From contig NZ_CP123990.1 of the NCBI RefSeq assembly GCF_029919115.1, forward strand, positions 3,038,001 to 3,102,000: a DNA stretch of 64,000 bases, read 5' to 3'. Position 1 is the first letter of the stretch, and each line of letters opens with the position of its first letter. A model generated the notes under the pieces. The model did not search any database, had not been told where the DNA came from, and was given only the letters and a program-made list of their open reading frames with translations. The DNA comes from Variovorax paradoxus. GTDB taxonomy: Bacteria; Pseudomonadota; Gammaproteobacteria; Burkholderiales; Burkholderiaceae_C. This document shows, one piece after another, positions 1-9,184 of this stretch. A program made the translations under genes and the position numbers.

Positions 1-921
1 GCGCTCTTCACCATGTCGTACCTGTGGAACGCCAGCACCTACCTGATCGACAAGAGCAAGATGGACTGGCAGCCCGGCGCGGCCATCAGCGTGGCGCTGG
101 CCTTCTTCGTGGTGTTCTGGATGGTCTACGACGGCATCTGCCAGGTCTTCGGGCGCCGCAAGCACGGCGACACCATCGTGGGCGTGTTGGTCGCGGTGTT
201 CATTGCCTTTGCGACCTGGCTGGCTTGCCAGTGGTTCGCGGGCCGCGCGGCCTTTTTGCTGGTGGGCGCGATGATGGCCACCACGATGAGCGGCAACGTG
301 TTCTTCTGGATCATTCCGGGCCAGCGCAAGAATGTGCAGGCACTGCGCGAAGGCCGGCCGGTCGATCCGGTGCACGGTCAGCGCGGCAAGCAGCGCAGCG
401 TGCACAACACCTACTTCACGCTGCCGGTGTTGTTTGCCATGCTGAGCAACCACTACAGCTTTACCTACACACACAAGTACAACTGGATCGTGCTGCTGCT
501 CATCATGCTGGGCGGTGCGGCCATCCGGCAGTTCTTCGTGGTGCGGCATCGCTTCAAGCTTGGCAACGCGGGCAACCCGCTGCCCTATGCGCTGATCGGC
601 ATCGTGGTGCTGGGCCTGACCATCGTGTGGATGAAGCCCGAGCCGGCTGCGGCGCCCGCGGCTGCAGCAGCGGCCCCGGCCGTCGCATTCAAGGACGTGC
701 AGAAGGTGCTCGAGCAGCGCTGCTTCATGTGCCACGGCGCCGCCGTGCAGATGAAGAACGTGCGCGTCGACACGCCCGACCAGGTGGCGGCGCATGCGCA
801 GGCTATCTATCAGCAGGTGGTGGTCACCAAGATCATGCCGATGAACAACGCAACAGGCATCACCGATGAAGAGCGGGCGTTGATCGGCCGCTGGTTCCAG
901 GCCGGCGCCAAGACGAACTAG
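1..921 (+). CDS. puuD: Urate hydroxylase PuuD, C-terminal part (5' cut by window edge)
   Basis: The reading frame is open from base 1, so the N-terminus lies outside the window; 306 residues are visible where the family has roughly 400. Several hydrophobic helices are followed by an Ala/Pro-rich linker and a small cytochrome c domain whose haem site CFMCH is encoded at 721-735; a Met-rich KIMPMNN stretch near 832-852 could supply the distal ligand. PuuD-type enzymes are membrane proteins that oxidise urate to 5-hydroxyisourate and pass electrons to the respiratory chain through this haem domain. The sequence just before the first Met (ALFTMSYLWNAS) fits the interior of the membrane domain, not a start. 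The glycerate kinase that follows would fit the far end of purine-to-glycerate catabolism, which is an inference. Confidence 0.9.
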   Translation, partial: ALFTMSYLWNASTYLIDKSKMDWQPGAAISVALAFFVVFWMVYDGICQVFGRRKHGDTIVGVLVAVFIAFATWLACQWFAGRAAFLLVGAMMATTMSGNVFFWIIPGQRKNVQALREGRPVDPVHGQRGKQRSVHNTYFTLPVLFAMLSNHYSFTYTHKYNWIVLLLIMLGGAAIRQFFVVRHRFKLGNAGNPLPYALIGIVVLGLTIVWMKPEPAAAPAAAAAAPAVAFKDVQKVLEQRCFMCHGAAVQMKNVRVDTPDQVAAHAQAIYQQVVVTKIMPMNNATGITDEERALIGRWFQAGAKTN

Positions 922-996
922 ACGCGGGGATAGACCGCGGTCAAGAGAGCGGCGCGCCTTTCGCCGCACAATCGCCGGATGGAGACAACGCAAGCC

Positions 997-2337
997 ATGA
1001 CCGCATCGATCCAGTCACTCGGGCCCGCGCCTGATCCGCGCGAAGCACCGCGCGCCTTCCTCGAACATCTGTACCGCGTGGCGGTGGACCGCGCATTGCC
1101 CCTTTCCACGCTGGGCGCCCATCTGCCGAAGCCGCCCAAGGGCCGCACGCTGGTGCTCGGCGCAGGCAAGGCGGGCGGCTCGATGGTGCAGGCGCTCGAA
1201 GCCCTGTGGCCAGCCGATGCGCCGCTGTCGGGCCTCGTCGTCACGCGCTACGACCACATTCCGCCGCGGCCCGAGGGCGTACCCCAGCGCATCGAGCTCG
1301 TCGAAGCCGCGCACCCGGTGCCCGATGCGGCCGGGCAGCAGGCCGCAGAGCGCATCCTCGCGCTGACGCAGGGCCTCACGGCCGACGACCTCGTGCTGTG
1401 CCTGATCTCGGGCGGCGGCTCGTCGCTGCTGGTGCTGCCCGCCGAGGGCCTCACGCTGGAAGACAAGCAGCGCATCAACAAGCAACTGCTCGACAGCGGC
1501 GCGCACATCGGCGAGATGAATTGCGTGCGCAAGCACCTTTCGCGCATCAAGGGAGGCCGGCTGGCCGCGGCCTGCGCCCCGGCGCGGGTGGTCACGCTCA
1601 CCATCAGCGATGTGCCGGGCGACGATGCGGCAGTCATCGCGAGCGGCCCCACGGTTCCCGACGCCACCACTTGCGCCGACGCGCTGGCCATCCTCGACCG
1701 CTACGGCATCGAGGTGCCGGCGCCCGTGCGCGCCCAACTCGAGAGCGGCGAGCTCGAAACGCCGAAGCCGGGCGACGCGGTTTTCAACGGCCATGAAGTC
1801 CACATGATCGCCACGCCGCAGCAGTCGCTCGAAGCCGCGGCCAAGGCGGCGCGCGAGGCCGGCATCGAGGCGCACATCCTCAGCGACGAAATCGAAGGCG
1901 AATCGCGCGAGGTCGGCAAGATGCACGCCGCGCTCGCACGCGCCGTGGCAAATCGCGGCCAGCCCTTTGCGCGGCCGTGCGTCATTCTTTCGGGCGGGGA
2001 AACCACGGTCACCATCCGCCCGCGGCAGCCCGGGCAGGCCAAGGGCCGGGGCGGGCGGGCTGGCGAACTCTGCATGGGCCTGGCCGGCGCGCTCATGGGG
2101 CAGCCGCAGGTGTGGGCATTGGCCGCGGACACCGACGGCATCGACGGCGTGGAAGACAACGCGGGTGCCTTCGTGACGCCCGATACGCTGGCGCGTGCCA
2201 CCGCGGCCGGCCGAAAGCTGTCGGACCACCTCGACCGCAACGATGCGTACGGCTATTTCGATGCCATTGGCGACCTTTTCGTGACCGGGCCGACGAACAC
2301 CAACGTCAACGACTTTCGCGCGCTCCTGATCCTGTAG
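997..2337 (+). CDS. Glycerate 2-kinase, MOFRL family (TtuD/GckA type)
   Basis: About 446 residues. The N-terminal DUF4147 domain carries the glycine-rich LISGGGSSLL stretch, and the C-terminal MOFRL domain ends in DLFVTGPTNTNVNDFRALL, the motif that names the family. These enzymes phosphorylate D-glycerate to 2-phosphoglycerate; older annotations call them hydroxypyruvate reductase TtuD. An in-frame ATG lies six codons upstream at 979 without a ribosome binding site, whereas GGAGA at 981-985 precedes the ATG at 997, so I prefer the shorter form, though the spacing is a little long. It sits 75 bases after puuD on the same strand and could drain glyoxylate-derived glycerate made from urate breakdown (inference). 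Confidence 0.87.
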   Translation: MTASIQSLGPAPDPREAPRAFLEHLYRVAVDRALPLSTLGAHLPKPPKGRTLVLGAGKAGGSMVQALEALWPADAPLSGLVVTRYDHIPPRPEGVPQRIELVEAAHPVPDAAGQQAAERILALTQGLTADDLVLCLISGGGSSLLVLPAEGLTLEDKQRINKQLLDSGAHIGEMNCVRKHLSRIKGGRLAAACAPARVVTLTISDVPGDDAAVIASGPTVPDATTCADALAILDRYGIEVPAPVRAQLESGELETPKPGDAVFNGHEVHMIATPQQSLEAAAKAAREAGIEAHILSDEIEGESREVGKMHAALARAVANRGQPFARPCVILSGGETTVTIRPRQPGQAKGRGGRAGELCMGLAGALMGQPQVWALAADTDGIDGVEDNAGAFVTPDTLARATAAGRKLSDHLDRNDAYGYFDAIGDLFVTGPTNTNVNDFRALLIL

Positions 2338-2514
2338 CGGCCGCAATGGCAAAAGGGGCCGGTTTCCCGGCTCCGGCGGGCTTCGCGAACTCGGGTTAAT
2401 CTATGCACCCGGCGGCAAATTGCCGCCGCTGTCGCAAGCGCACCTTCCGGGTGCCGCACCGCGCATCCAGATTTCCCCTTTTTCACCATCCAGTCCTCGA
2501 AGGAAAAGTTCGCC

Positions 2515-3957
2515 ATGACCGCCAGCTACACCGACACCCGCCTGCTGATCGACAACGAATGGGTCGACGCCACCGGCGGCAAGACCCTGGACGTCGTGAA
2601 CCCGGCCACCGGCAAGGCCATCGGCAAGGTGGCGCATGCCAGCATCGCCGACCTCGACCGTGCCCTGGCTGCCGCCCAGCGCGGCTTTGAAAAGTGGCGC
2701 AACACGCCCGCCAACGAGCGCGCCGCCATCATGCGCCGCGCCGCCGGCCTCATCCGCGAACGCGCCCCTGAAATCGCCAAGCTGCTCACCCAGGAACAGG
2801 GCAAGCCGCTGGCCGAAGCCAAGGGCGAAACGCTGGCCGCCGCCGACATCATCGAATGGTTTGCCGACGAAGGCCGCCGCGTCTACGGCCGCATCGTGCC
2901 CTCGCGCAACCTGGCTGCGCAGCAACTGGTGATCAAGGAGCCGCTCGGCCCCGTCGCCGCCTTCACGCCGTGGAACTTCCCCATCAACCAGATCGTGCGC
3001 AAGCTCGGCGCCGCGCTGGCCACTGGCTGCTCGTTTTTGGTGAAGGCGCCTGAGGAAACCCCGGCATCGCCCGCCGCGCTGCTGCAGGCTTTCGTCGATG
3101 CCGGCATTCCGCCCGGCACCGTGGGCCTGGTGTTCGGCAACCCGGCCGAAATCTCGAACTACCTGATCTCGCACCCGATCATCCGCAAGGTCACCTTCAC
3201 TGGCTCCACGCCGGTCGGCAAGCAGCTGGCCGCGCTGGCCGGCGCGCACATGAAGCGCGTGACCATGGAGCTGGGCGGCCACGCACCCGTCATCGTGGCT
3301 GAAGACGCCGACGTCGCCCTGGCCGTCAAGGCCGCAGGCGCCGCCAAGTTCCGCAATGCGGGCCAAGTCTGCATTTCGCCCACCCGCTTCCTGGTGCACA
3401 ACAGCCTGCGCGAAGAATTCGCCCGCACGCTGGTCAAGTACACCGAAGGCCTGAAGCTCGGCGACGGCCTGGCCGAAGGCACGACCCTCGGCCCGCTCGC
3501 CAACGCACGCCGCCTCACGGCCATGGCCCATGTGCTGGACGATGCGCGCAAGAAGGGCGCGACCATTGCGGCCGGCGGCGAACGTGTCGGCGACACGGGC
3601 AACTTCTTCGCACCCACCGTGCTGACCGACGTGCCGCTCGATGCCGACGTGTTCAACAACGAACCCTTCGGCCCCATTGCAGCGATCCGCGGTTTCGACA
3701 CGCTCGAAGAAGCCATTGCCGAAGCCAACCGCCTGCCGTTCGGCCTGGCAGGCTACGCGTTCACCAAGTCGATCAAGAACGCGCATCTGCTGAGCCAGCG
3801 GCTCGAGCTCGGCATGCTGTGGATCAACCAGCCTGCCGCGCCGTCGCCGGAAATGCCGTTCGGCGGCGTGAAGGATTCGGGCTATGGCTCGGAAGGCGGC
3901 CCGGAGGCGCTCGAGGCTTACCTGAACACCAAGGCTGTTTCGATCATGAGCGTGTAA
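2515..3957 (+). CDS. NAD(P)-dependent aldehyde dehydrogenase, succinate-semialdehyde dehydrogenase-like
   Basis: 480 residues, the usual length for the ALDH superfamily. The cofactor-binding FTPWNFP segment is near residues 150-156, the general-base Glu252 is in MELGGHAP and the catalytic Cys286 is in [10 protein letters not shown]. Overall sequence resembles GabD-type succinate-semialdehyde dehydrogenases, but substrate choice within this family (succinate semialdehyde, alpha-ketoglutarate semialdehyde, glycolaldehyde) cannot be read reliably from motifs. AAGGAAAA lies eight bases before the ATG. A hairpin terminator follows at 3994-4026, so this appears to be the last gene of its transcript. 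Confidence 0.88.
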   Translation: MTASYTDTRLLIDNEWVDATGGKTLDVVNPATGKAIGKVAHASIADLDRALAAAQRGFEKWRNTPANERAAIMRRAAGLIRERAPEIAKLLTQEQGKPLAEAKGETLAAADIIEWFADEGRRVYGRIVPSRNLAAQQLVIKEPLGPVAAFTPWNFPINQIVRKLGAALATGCSFLVKAPEETPASPAALLQAFVDAGIPPGTVGLVFGNPAEISNYLISHPIIRKVTFTGSTPVGKQLAALAGAHMKRVTMELGGHAPVIVAEDADVALAVKAAGAAKFRNAGQVCISPTRFLVHNSLREEFARTLVKYTEGLKLGDGLAEGTTLGPLANARRLTAMAHVLDDARKKGATIAAGGERVGDTGNFFAPTVLTDVPLDADVFNNEPFGPIAAIRGFDTLEEAIAEANRLPFGLAGYAFTKSIKNAHLLSQRLELGMLWINQPAAPSPEMPFGGVKDSGYGSEGGPEALEAYLNTKAVSIMSV

Positions 3958-3993
3958 GCGGTTCGTTCAGATCGCTTAGGTTCTCTGGGAAAG

Positions 3994-4026
3994 GCGGCAT
4001 CGCTTCGCGGCGGTGCCGCTTTTTTT
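3994..4026 (+). terminator. Rho-independent terminator after the aldehyde dehydrogenase gene
   Basis: GCGGCA at 3994-3999 pairs with TGCCGC at 4014-4019 and is followed directly by seven T (4020-4026). It begins 36 bases after the aldehyde dehydrogenase stop. Confidence 0.75.
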
Positions 4027-4076
4027 ATGCCGTCGTTCGGGGCGGCGCTCCCGCCGACGGGGTACCTTGCTCCGCG

Positions 4077-4156
4077 AATGTCCCCCGGCCTGCGGCCTCC
4101 TCCTTTATTTCGCTGCAATGTCCCCCGGCCTGCGGCCTCCTCCTTTATTTCGCTGC
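4077..4156. repeat. Perfect tandem duplication of a 40-bp intergenic unit
   Basis: Two identical 40-base copies (4077-4116 and 4117-4156) begin AATGTCCCCCGGCC and end TTTATTTCGCTGC. They form the left arm of a larger inverted arrangement whose partner lies at 4254-4288. The 446-base gap 3958-4403 holds this element, a terminator and the ribosome binding site of the next gene. I saw no convincing coding frame in it. Confidence 0.85.
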
Positions 4157-4253
4157 GCAAGGCACCCCATCGACGGGAGCGTTATGCACGCCGGTCGTTG
4201 ATCAGCGTTGCACCAGCAGCGTGCCCCAGTGCACAGGGCATCGGGTGCTCCCC

Positions 4254-4288
4254 GCAGCGAAATAAAGGAGGAGCCGACGGGGGACATT
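4254..4288. repeat. Inverted partner of the 40-bp intergenic repeat
   Basis: This stretch is the reverse complement of the 40-base unit with a 5-base deletion and small changes in its middle. Homology extends outward: CATTCGCGGAG and GTACCC at 4285-4305 mirror GGGTACC and CTCCGCGAATG at 4059-4080. The whole block 4056-4310 can therefore fold as a long imperfect hairpin, in the style of REP or MITE-like elements. Confidence 0.75.
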
Positions 4289-4403
4289 CGCGGAGGGGAG
4301 TACCCGGTGGCCTTTGCACACGCCCTGAACAAGAGTCCCAGCCCGTGCAAACGCCCCGAATCCTTGGCTAAATGCAGCCTTCGCACGAACCAAGGAACCT
4401 CGC

Positions 4404-5117
4404 ATGTCTTCCGAAGCACCCAAAAAAGTAGCCATAGTCACCGCCGGCGGCAGCGGCATGGGCGCCGCAGCAGCACGCAAACTTGCGGACGACGGCTTTC
4501 GCGTAGCCATCCTCTCGTCATCCGGAAAGGGCGAAGCGCTCGCCGCCGAACTCGGTGGCATTGGCGTGACCGGCTCCAACCAGTCGAACGACGACCTGAG
4601 GCGATTGGTCGACAAGGTCACTGAAGAATGGGGGCGCGTCGATGTGCTGGTCAACAGCGCGGGCCACGGTCCCCGCGCACCCATTCTCGAGATTACCGAT
4701 GAAGACTGGCATCGCGGCATGGATGTCTACCTGCTGAGCGCGGTGCGCCCGAGCCGCCTTGTGGCGCCGCTCATGGTGAAGCAGGGCGGCGGCACCATCA
4801 TCAACATTTCGACCTTTGCCGCCTTCGAGCCTGACCCGGTGTTTCCGACCTCGGGCGTTTTCCGCGCGGGGCTCGCGGCCTTTACCAAGCTCTTTGCCGA
4901 CAAATACGCCGCACAGAACGTGCGCATGAACAACGTGCTGCCGGGCTTCATCGACAGCTTGCCCGAGAAGCCCGAGTTTCGTTCGCGCATTCCGATGGGC
5001 CGCTACGGCAAGAGCAGCGAGATTGCGGCCGTCATCGGTTTTCTCGCATCGGAAGGCGCGGGCTATATCACCGGCCAGAACCTGCGCGTGGACGGCGGCA
5101 TCACGCGCTCGGTGTGA
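4404..5117 (+). CDS. SDR-family protein with a non-canonical active site
   Basis: 237 residues with a Rossmann fold: TAGGSGMG at residues 13-20 replaces the usual TGxxxGxG, NSAG at 84-87 corresponds to NNAG, and the C-terminal GYITGQNLRVDGG is typical of classical short-chain dehydrogenases. Ser136 (in NISTFAA) fits the catalytic serine, but where YxxxK is expected the sequence reads SGVFR (150-154), so the catalytic Tyr and Lys are Ser and Arg. It may use a different mechanism, or bind nucleotide without being a normal dehydrogenase. AAGGAA precedes the ATG. It stands alone downstream of the repeat block, and no substrate can be inferred. Confidence 0.85.
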   Translation: MSSEAPKKVAIVTAGGSGMGAAAARKLADDGFRVAILSSSGKGEALAAELGGIGVTGSNQSNDDLRRLVDKVTEEWGRVDVLVNSAGHGPRAPILEITDEDWHRGMDVYLLSAVRPSRLVAPLMVKQGGGTIINISTFAAFEPDPVFPTSGVFRAGLAAFTKLFADKYAAQNVRMNNVLPGFIDSLPEKPEFRSRIPMGRYGKSSEIAAVIGFLASEGAGYITGQNLRVDGGITRSV

Positions 5118-5219
5118 CGGCCCGAGGTCGGGCGGCTGAGGCCCTACCTACAATCGAGAGCATCTGCCCGTGAGGCGTGGCGGCCTTTCTTGTCGCCGCG
5201 CGCGGGCCGCTCTCCACTC

Positions 5220-6680
5220 ATGTCTTCTCCACACAGCCGCTTGCGAGCCGAATGGTTCCCGAGCATTCCGCGCGAACTGATGGCCGGCGCCGTCGCCACC
5301 TTCGCCCTCATTCCCGAAGTCATTGCCTTCTCTTTCGTGGCCGGTGTCGATCCGGCCGTCGGGCTGTTTGCTTCGTTCGTCATCAGCATCGTCATTGCCT
5401 TTACCGGAGGCCGGCCAGCCATGGTCTCGGCCGCAGCGGGGTCGGTGGCGCTCGTGGCCGCACCGCTGGTGCATGCGCACGGCCTGCCGTACCTGCTGGC
5501 AGCCGGCGTGCTGGCCGGGGCCATGCAGATCCTGTTCGGCCTGCTGCGGCTCGGCGTGCTGATGCGCTTCGTTTCCACATCGGTGCGCACGGGCTTCGTC
5601 AACGCGCTGGCCATCCTGATCTTCGCGGCGCAGATGCCGCACTTCATCGGCGCCAACACGGCCACATGGGCCATGGTGGCGTTGGGGCTTGCCATCATCT
5701 ACCTGCTGCCGCGCATCACCACAGCCGTGCCATCTCCGCTGGTGTGCATCGTGGTGGTCACGCTCGCGGGCCATTGGCTGGACCTGCCGCTCAAGACTGT
5801 GGCCGACCTGGGCCACCTTCCCGACGCGCTGCCGACCTTCGCCTGGCTGTCGGTCCCCATGTCGCTCGAAACGCTGCGAATCATTGCGCTGCCGGCCTTC
5901 GCCATCGCGATGGTCGGGCTGCTCGAATCGATGATGACCGCCAGCGTGGTGGACGACCTCACCGACACGCCGAGCTCCAAGAACCGCGAATGCAGCGGCC
6001 TGGGCGTGGCCAATGTCGCCGCGAGTTTCTTCGGCGGCATTGCGGGCTGCGGAATGATCGGCCAGACCGTGAGCAACGTGCGCTACGGTGGGCGCGGCCG
6101 GTTGTCCACGCTGTTCGCGGGCGTCTTCCTGCTGATTCTCATGGTGCTGCTCAAGCCCTGGGTGTCGCAAGTGCCGGTGGCGGCGCTGGTGGCCATCATG
6201 GTCATGGTGTCGGCCTCCACCTTCGACTGGGGTTCTCTGCGCACGCTGGTGCGCCACCCGCGCATGTCCAGCGCCGTCATGCTCGCGACGGTGGCGGTCA
6301 CTGTCGCTACCGACAACCTGGCTGCGGGCGTGGCCACCGGAGTGATGCTGAGCGGTGTGTTCTTCACATTCAAGGTCGCGCGCCTGCTGCATGTGCATGC
6401 AGAAGCCGTCGATGAAAGCGGCACGCGCGTCTATCGCGTGAGCGGGCAGGTGTTCTTTGCGTCGGCCGACATGCTGGTCGATGCCTTCGACGTGCGCGAG
6501 ATCGACGGCGCACCCGTGCACATCGATGTGTCGCAAGCGCACTTCTGGGACGTGACCGCTGTGGCCGCGCTCAACAAGGTGGTCGAGCGACTGCGTAAGC
6601 ATGGCAGCGTGGTGGAGGTCACCGGGCTCAACCAGGCCAGCCGAGACCTTATCCTGAGGCTCGACGCGGCGCCCGAGTAG
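5220..6680 (+). CDS. SulP-family inorganic anion transporter with STAS domain
   Basis: 486 residues. About ten to twelve hydrophobic segments span residues 20-400, including the family-typical AGAVATFALIPEVIAFSFVAGV near the start and a conserved NRECSGLGVANV stretch. The last roughly 100 residues form a soluble STAS domain (VSGQVFFASADML through HIDVSQAHFWD). SulP proteins move sulfate, bicarbonate or dicarboxylates across the inner membrane; the substrate here is not determinable. A TTG at 5190 would add ten residues, but the ATG at 5220 gives a natural start. Neither has a strong ribosome binding site. Confidence 0.87.
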   Translation: MSSPHSRLRAEWFPSIPRELMAGAVATFALIPEVIAFSFVAGVDPAVGLFASFVISIVIAFTGGRPAMVSAAAGSVALVAAPLVHAHGLPYLLAAGVLAGAMQILFGLLRLGVLMRFVSTSVRTGFVNALAILIFAAQMPHFIGANTATWAMVALGLAIIYLLPRITTAVPSPLVCIVVVTLAGHWLDLPLKTVADLGHLPDALPTFAWLSVPMSLETLRIIALPAFAIAMVGLLESMMTASVVDDLTDTPSSKNRECSGLGVANVAASFFGGIAGCGMIGQTVSNVRYGGRGRLSTLFAGVFLLILMVLLKPWVSQVPVAALVAIMVMVSASTFDWGSLRTLVRHPRMSSAVMLATVAVTVATDNLAAGVATGVMLSGVFFTFKVARLLHVHAEAVDESGTRVYRVSGQVFFASADMLVDAFDVREIDGAPVHIDVSQAHFWDVTAVAALNKVVERLRKHGSVVEVTGLNQASRDLILRLDAAPE

Positions 6681-6734
6681 GCCGCCGACGCGGCACTTGG
6701 CGCCGGCCGGGTGCGCCGCACCGAACGAGCCGAG

Positions 6735-7454
6735 CTACACGCCCAGGTAGCGCGTCCAGAGCGAGCGGTCGGCGTCGAGTGCGGCCGAGTCGCCCTGCCA
6801 CACCACGCGTCCGCGCTCCAGGATCACATGCCGGTCGGCCAGCGGCAGCAGCCGCTGCACATACTTGTCGACCACCAGGATCGCTTCGCCTTCGGCCTTG
6901 AGCGTGGCGATGCAGTGCCAGATCTCCTCGCGGATCACCGGGGCCAGGCCCTCGGTGGCTTCGTCGAGGATCAACAGGCGCGGGTGCGTGGAGAGCGCAC
7001 GGGCAATCGCCAGCATCTGCTGCTCGCCGCCCGAAAGCTGGTTGCCTGCATTGGCCTTGCGCTCGGCAAGGCGAGGAAACAGGCCGTACAGCGCCTCGAC
7101 CGTCCAGCGCGGCGCGCTGCCGGGGCGTGGCCGTGCGAAGGCGCGCAGGTGCTCGTCGACGCTGAGGTTGGGAAACACGTGCCGCCCCTCGGGAACGATG
7201 GCCACGCCGCGCCGCGCAATGGCGTCCGGCTTGTGGCCGCCGATGGCATCGCCGCCGAAATGCACGCTGCCGCGCATCGGCGCGAGCGTGCCCGTCAGCA
7301 CCTTCAGCAGCGTGCTCTTGCCCATGCCGTTGCGGCCTAACAGCGCGAGCACTTCGCCCGCGCCGATCTTCAAATCGATGCCGAACAGCACCTGGCTGGC
7401 GCCATAGCCGGCCTCGACGGATTTCGCGTCGAGCAATGTGGTGGCGGCGTTCAT
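6735..7454 (-). CDS. livF: Branched-chain amino acid-type ABC transporter ATPase LivF
   Basis: 239 residues with a Walker A (GRNGMGKSTL), the signature LSGGEQQML and Walker B LLILDEATEGL. Length and motif set fit the second ATPase of the hydrophobic amino acid uptake (HAAT) family. It is the last gene of a five-gene minus-strand operon (11307 down to 6735) and overlaps livG by four bases (ATGA), implying translational coupling. It powers uptake of an amino acid or amide-like substrate together with LivG. Confidence 0.93.
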   Translation of the reverse strand: MNAATTLLDAKSVEAGYGASQVLFGIDLKIGAGEVLALLGRNGMGKSTLLKVLTGTLAPMRGSVHFGGDAIGGHKPDAIARRGVAIVPEGRHVFPNLSVDEHLRAFARPRPGSAPRWTVEALYGLFPRLAERKANAGNQLSGGEQQMLAIARALSTHPRLLILDEATEGLAPVIREEIWHCIATLKAEGEAILVVDKYVQRLLPLADRHVILERGRVVWQGDSAALDADRSLWTRYLGV

Positions 7455-8206
7455 GCGTGCCCCTCTGCTTCCGTCCCGAGATACACCGCCTGCACGTCGG
7501 GGTGTCCGCGCACTTCGTCGGCCGTGCCGCTCATCAGCACGCGCCCTTGCACCAGCACCGTGAGCCGGTCGGCCAGGCGGAACACCGCGTCCATGTCGTG
7601 CTCGATCAAGAGGATGGCCATCGACTCGCGCAGCGATTCGATCAGCTCCACCATGCGTGCCGATTCGTCGGGGCCCATGCCGGCCATCGGCTCGTCGAGC
7701 AGCAGCAGCTTGGGCTCGGCCGCGAGCGCCAGCGCCACGTCGAGCGCGCGCTGCGCGCCGTGCGGCAAGGTGCCCGCAATGCGGTGGCGTTCGCTGCCAA
7801 GGCCTACGCGTTCGGCCAGCGCCACGGCGCGATCCACCAGGCCACGCTCGGTTGCACGCGGCGCCATGAAGCGCAGGCTGCTGCCCGCATGGGCCTGCGC
7901 CGCGAGCATGAGGTTGTCGTGCACGGTTTCCTTGGCAAACACGCGCGTCACCTGGAAGCAGCGCGACATGCCGGCCGCCACGCGCTGGTGGTCCTTGAAG
8001 CCGGTGATGTCCTTCTCATCGAGCAGGATGCGCCCGGCATCGGCCTTGAGCAGCCCGGTGATCAGGTTGACCAGCGTGGTCTTGCCGGCGCCGTTGGGCC
8101 CGATGAGCGCATGCACTTCGCCGCGCTCCACGGTCAGGTTCACATGGTCGGTTGCGAGCAAGCCGCCAAAGCGCTTGACCAACCCTTCGATTCTGAAAAG
8201 GCTCAT
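7451..8206 (-). CDS. livG: Branched-chain amino acid-type ABC transporter ATPase LivG
   Basis: 251 residues. Walker A GPNGAGKTTL lies near residue 36 and Walker B LLLLDEP in the second half. The family signature appears as LPHGAQRAL rather than LSxGQ, so the first serine of the signature is proline. The extended C-terminal tail ending in YLG is typical of LivG. It overlaps livM upstream and livF downstream by four bases each, so the products are probably made in fixed proportion. Confidence 0.92.
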   Translation of the reverse strand: MSLFRIEGLVKRFGGLLATDHVNLTVERGEVHALIGPNGAGKTTLVNLITGLLKADAGRILLDEKDITGFKDHQRVAAGMSRCFQVTRVFAKETVHDNLMLAAQAHAGSSLRFMAPRATERGLVDRAVALAERVGLGSERHRIAGTLPHGAQRALDVALALAAEPKLLLLDEPMAGMGPDESARMVELIESLRESMAILLIEHDMDAVFRLADRLTVLVQGRVLMSGTADEVRGHPDVQAVYLGTEAEGHA

Positions 8207-9183
8207 GCTTTACTCCCTCGCCCCTCTGGGGAGAGGGCCGGGGTGAGGGGCAAGCGGCGCTTATAGAGTGCAGCAAGCCCTTTAGGCGCCCACAACGCAA
8301 CGGCAATCAACAACAACCCGAGCGGCATGTGCCAATGCTCCGTGTGCTGCTTCAAGAACTCTTCAAGCAGCAGCCACACGATGGCACCCACCGGCCCGCC
8401 CCAGCTGCGCCCCAGCCCGCCGATCACCACCATCACGAGCAGCGTGGCCGATTGCGTCCAGTGCATCGTCGCCGGGCTCACGAAGCCATTGCCGCCTGCA
8501 AGCAGTGCACCCGCCAGCCCCGCAATGGCGCCGGCAATGGTGAAGGCCACCAGCTGCAGCCGGAACACCGGGTAGCCCAGCGCCCGCATGCGCGTCTCGT
8601 TGTCGCGAATGCCCATGAGCGCGTGGCCGAAGCGCGACCGCGTTGCGCGCTGCAGCCACCAGAGCGCCAGCGCAACGATGACCAGCACCACCCAATAGAA
8701 GTTCGACTCGTTGCCCAAGTCGAGCCCGGGCAGCAGCGTGGGCCGGCTCATGAGCGTGTAGCCGTCGTCGCCGCCATAGCGTCGCAGCGACACCACCACG
8801 AAGTAGAGCATCTGCGCAAACGCCAGCGTGGTCATGATGAAGTACACGCCGCGCGTGCGCAGCGCCACCGTGCCGATGAGCGCCGCAACCGCGCCGGCGA
8901 CCACCGCGGCCAGGGGCCACATGACCCACGCCGACATCACGCCCGCGTCGCTGAGCGCCACCACCGTGTACGCGCCCATGCCGATGAAGCCCGCATGCCC
9001 GAGCGCCACCATGCCGCCGAAGCCCAGGATGAAGTTGAGGCTAGCGGCGGCCAGCGCCACCACGAGCACGCGCCGCACGAAGCCGATGTAGAAGTCGAGC
9101 CCGAGCAGCGGTGCGACCAGCGGAAACGCCGCGAGCAGCACAAAGAGCAGCCCGAGTCCGATATAGCGTGAGGAAGACTTCAT
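8203..9183 (-). CDS. livM: Branched-chain amino acid-type ABC transporter permease LivM
   Basis: 326 residues, with about eight to ten membrane segments and the family motif GFGGMVALGHAGFIGMGAY. A longer frame opens upstream at 9234, but the ATG at 9183 begins one base after the livH stop and gives a normal N-terminus (MKSSSRY). The last roughly 15 codons (PLTPALSPEGRG) are encoded by a CCCTC-rich palindromic repeat at 8212-8250, so the C-terminus appears to have been extended by a repeat insertion. It pairs with LivH to form the membrane channel. Confidence 0.91.
   Translation of the reverse strand: MKSSSRYIGLGLLFVLLAAFPLVAPLLGLDFYIGFVRRVLVVALAAASLNFILGFGGMVALGHAGFIGMGAYTVVALSDAGVMSAWVMWPLAAVVAGAVAALIGTVALRTRGVYFIMTTLAFAQMLYFVVVSLRRYGGDDGYTLMSRPTLLPGLDLGNESNFYWVVLVIVALALWWLQRATRSRFGHALMGIRDNETRMRALGYPVFRLQLVAFTIAGAIAGLAGALLAGGNGFVSPATMHWTQSATLLVMVVIGGLGRSWGGPVGAIVWLLLEEFLKQHTEHWHMPLGLLLIAVALWAPKGLAALYKRRLPLTPALSPEGRGSKA
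8212..8250. repeat. CCCTC/GAGGG palindromic repeat inside the 3' end of livM
   Basis: CTCCCTCGCCCCTCTGGGGAG, then AGGGCCGGGGTGAGGGG, is the kind of short dispersed repeat that gives LTPALSPEGRG-like peptides when translated. Here it is read in frame as the tail of LivM, just before the livG start codon. Confidence 0.65.
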
Positions 9184-9184
9184 T

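Noticed and set aside
4077..4156. Tandem repeats considered as a minimal CRISPR array
   Set aside because: The two copies are directly adjacent without spacers and a diverged copy is inverted, which fits an intergenic palindromic element instead.
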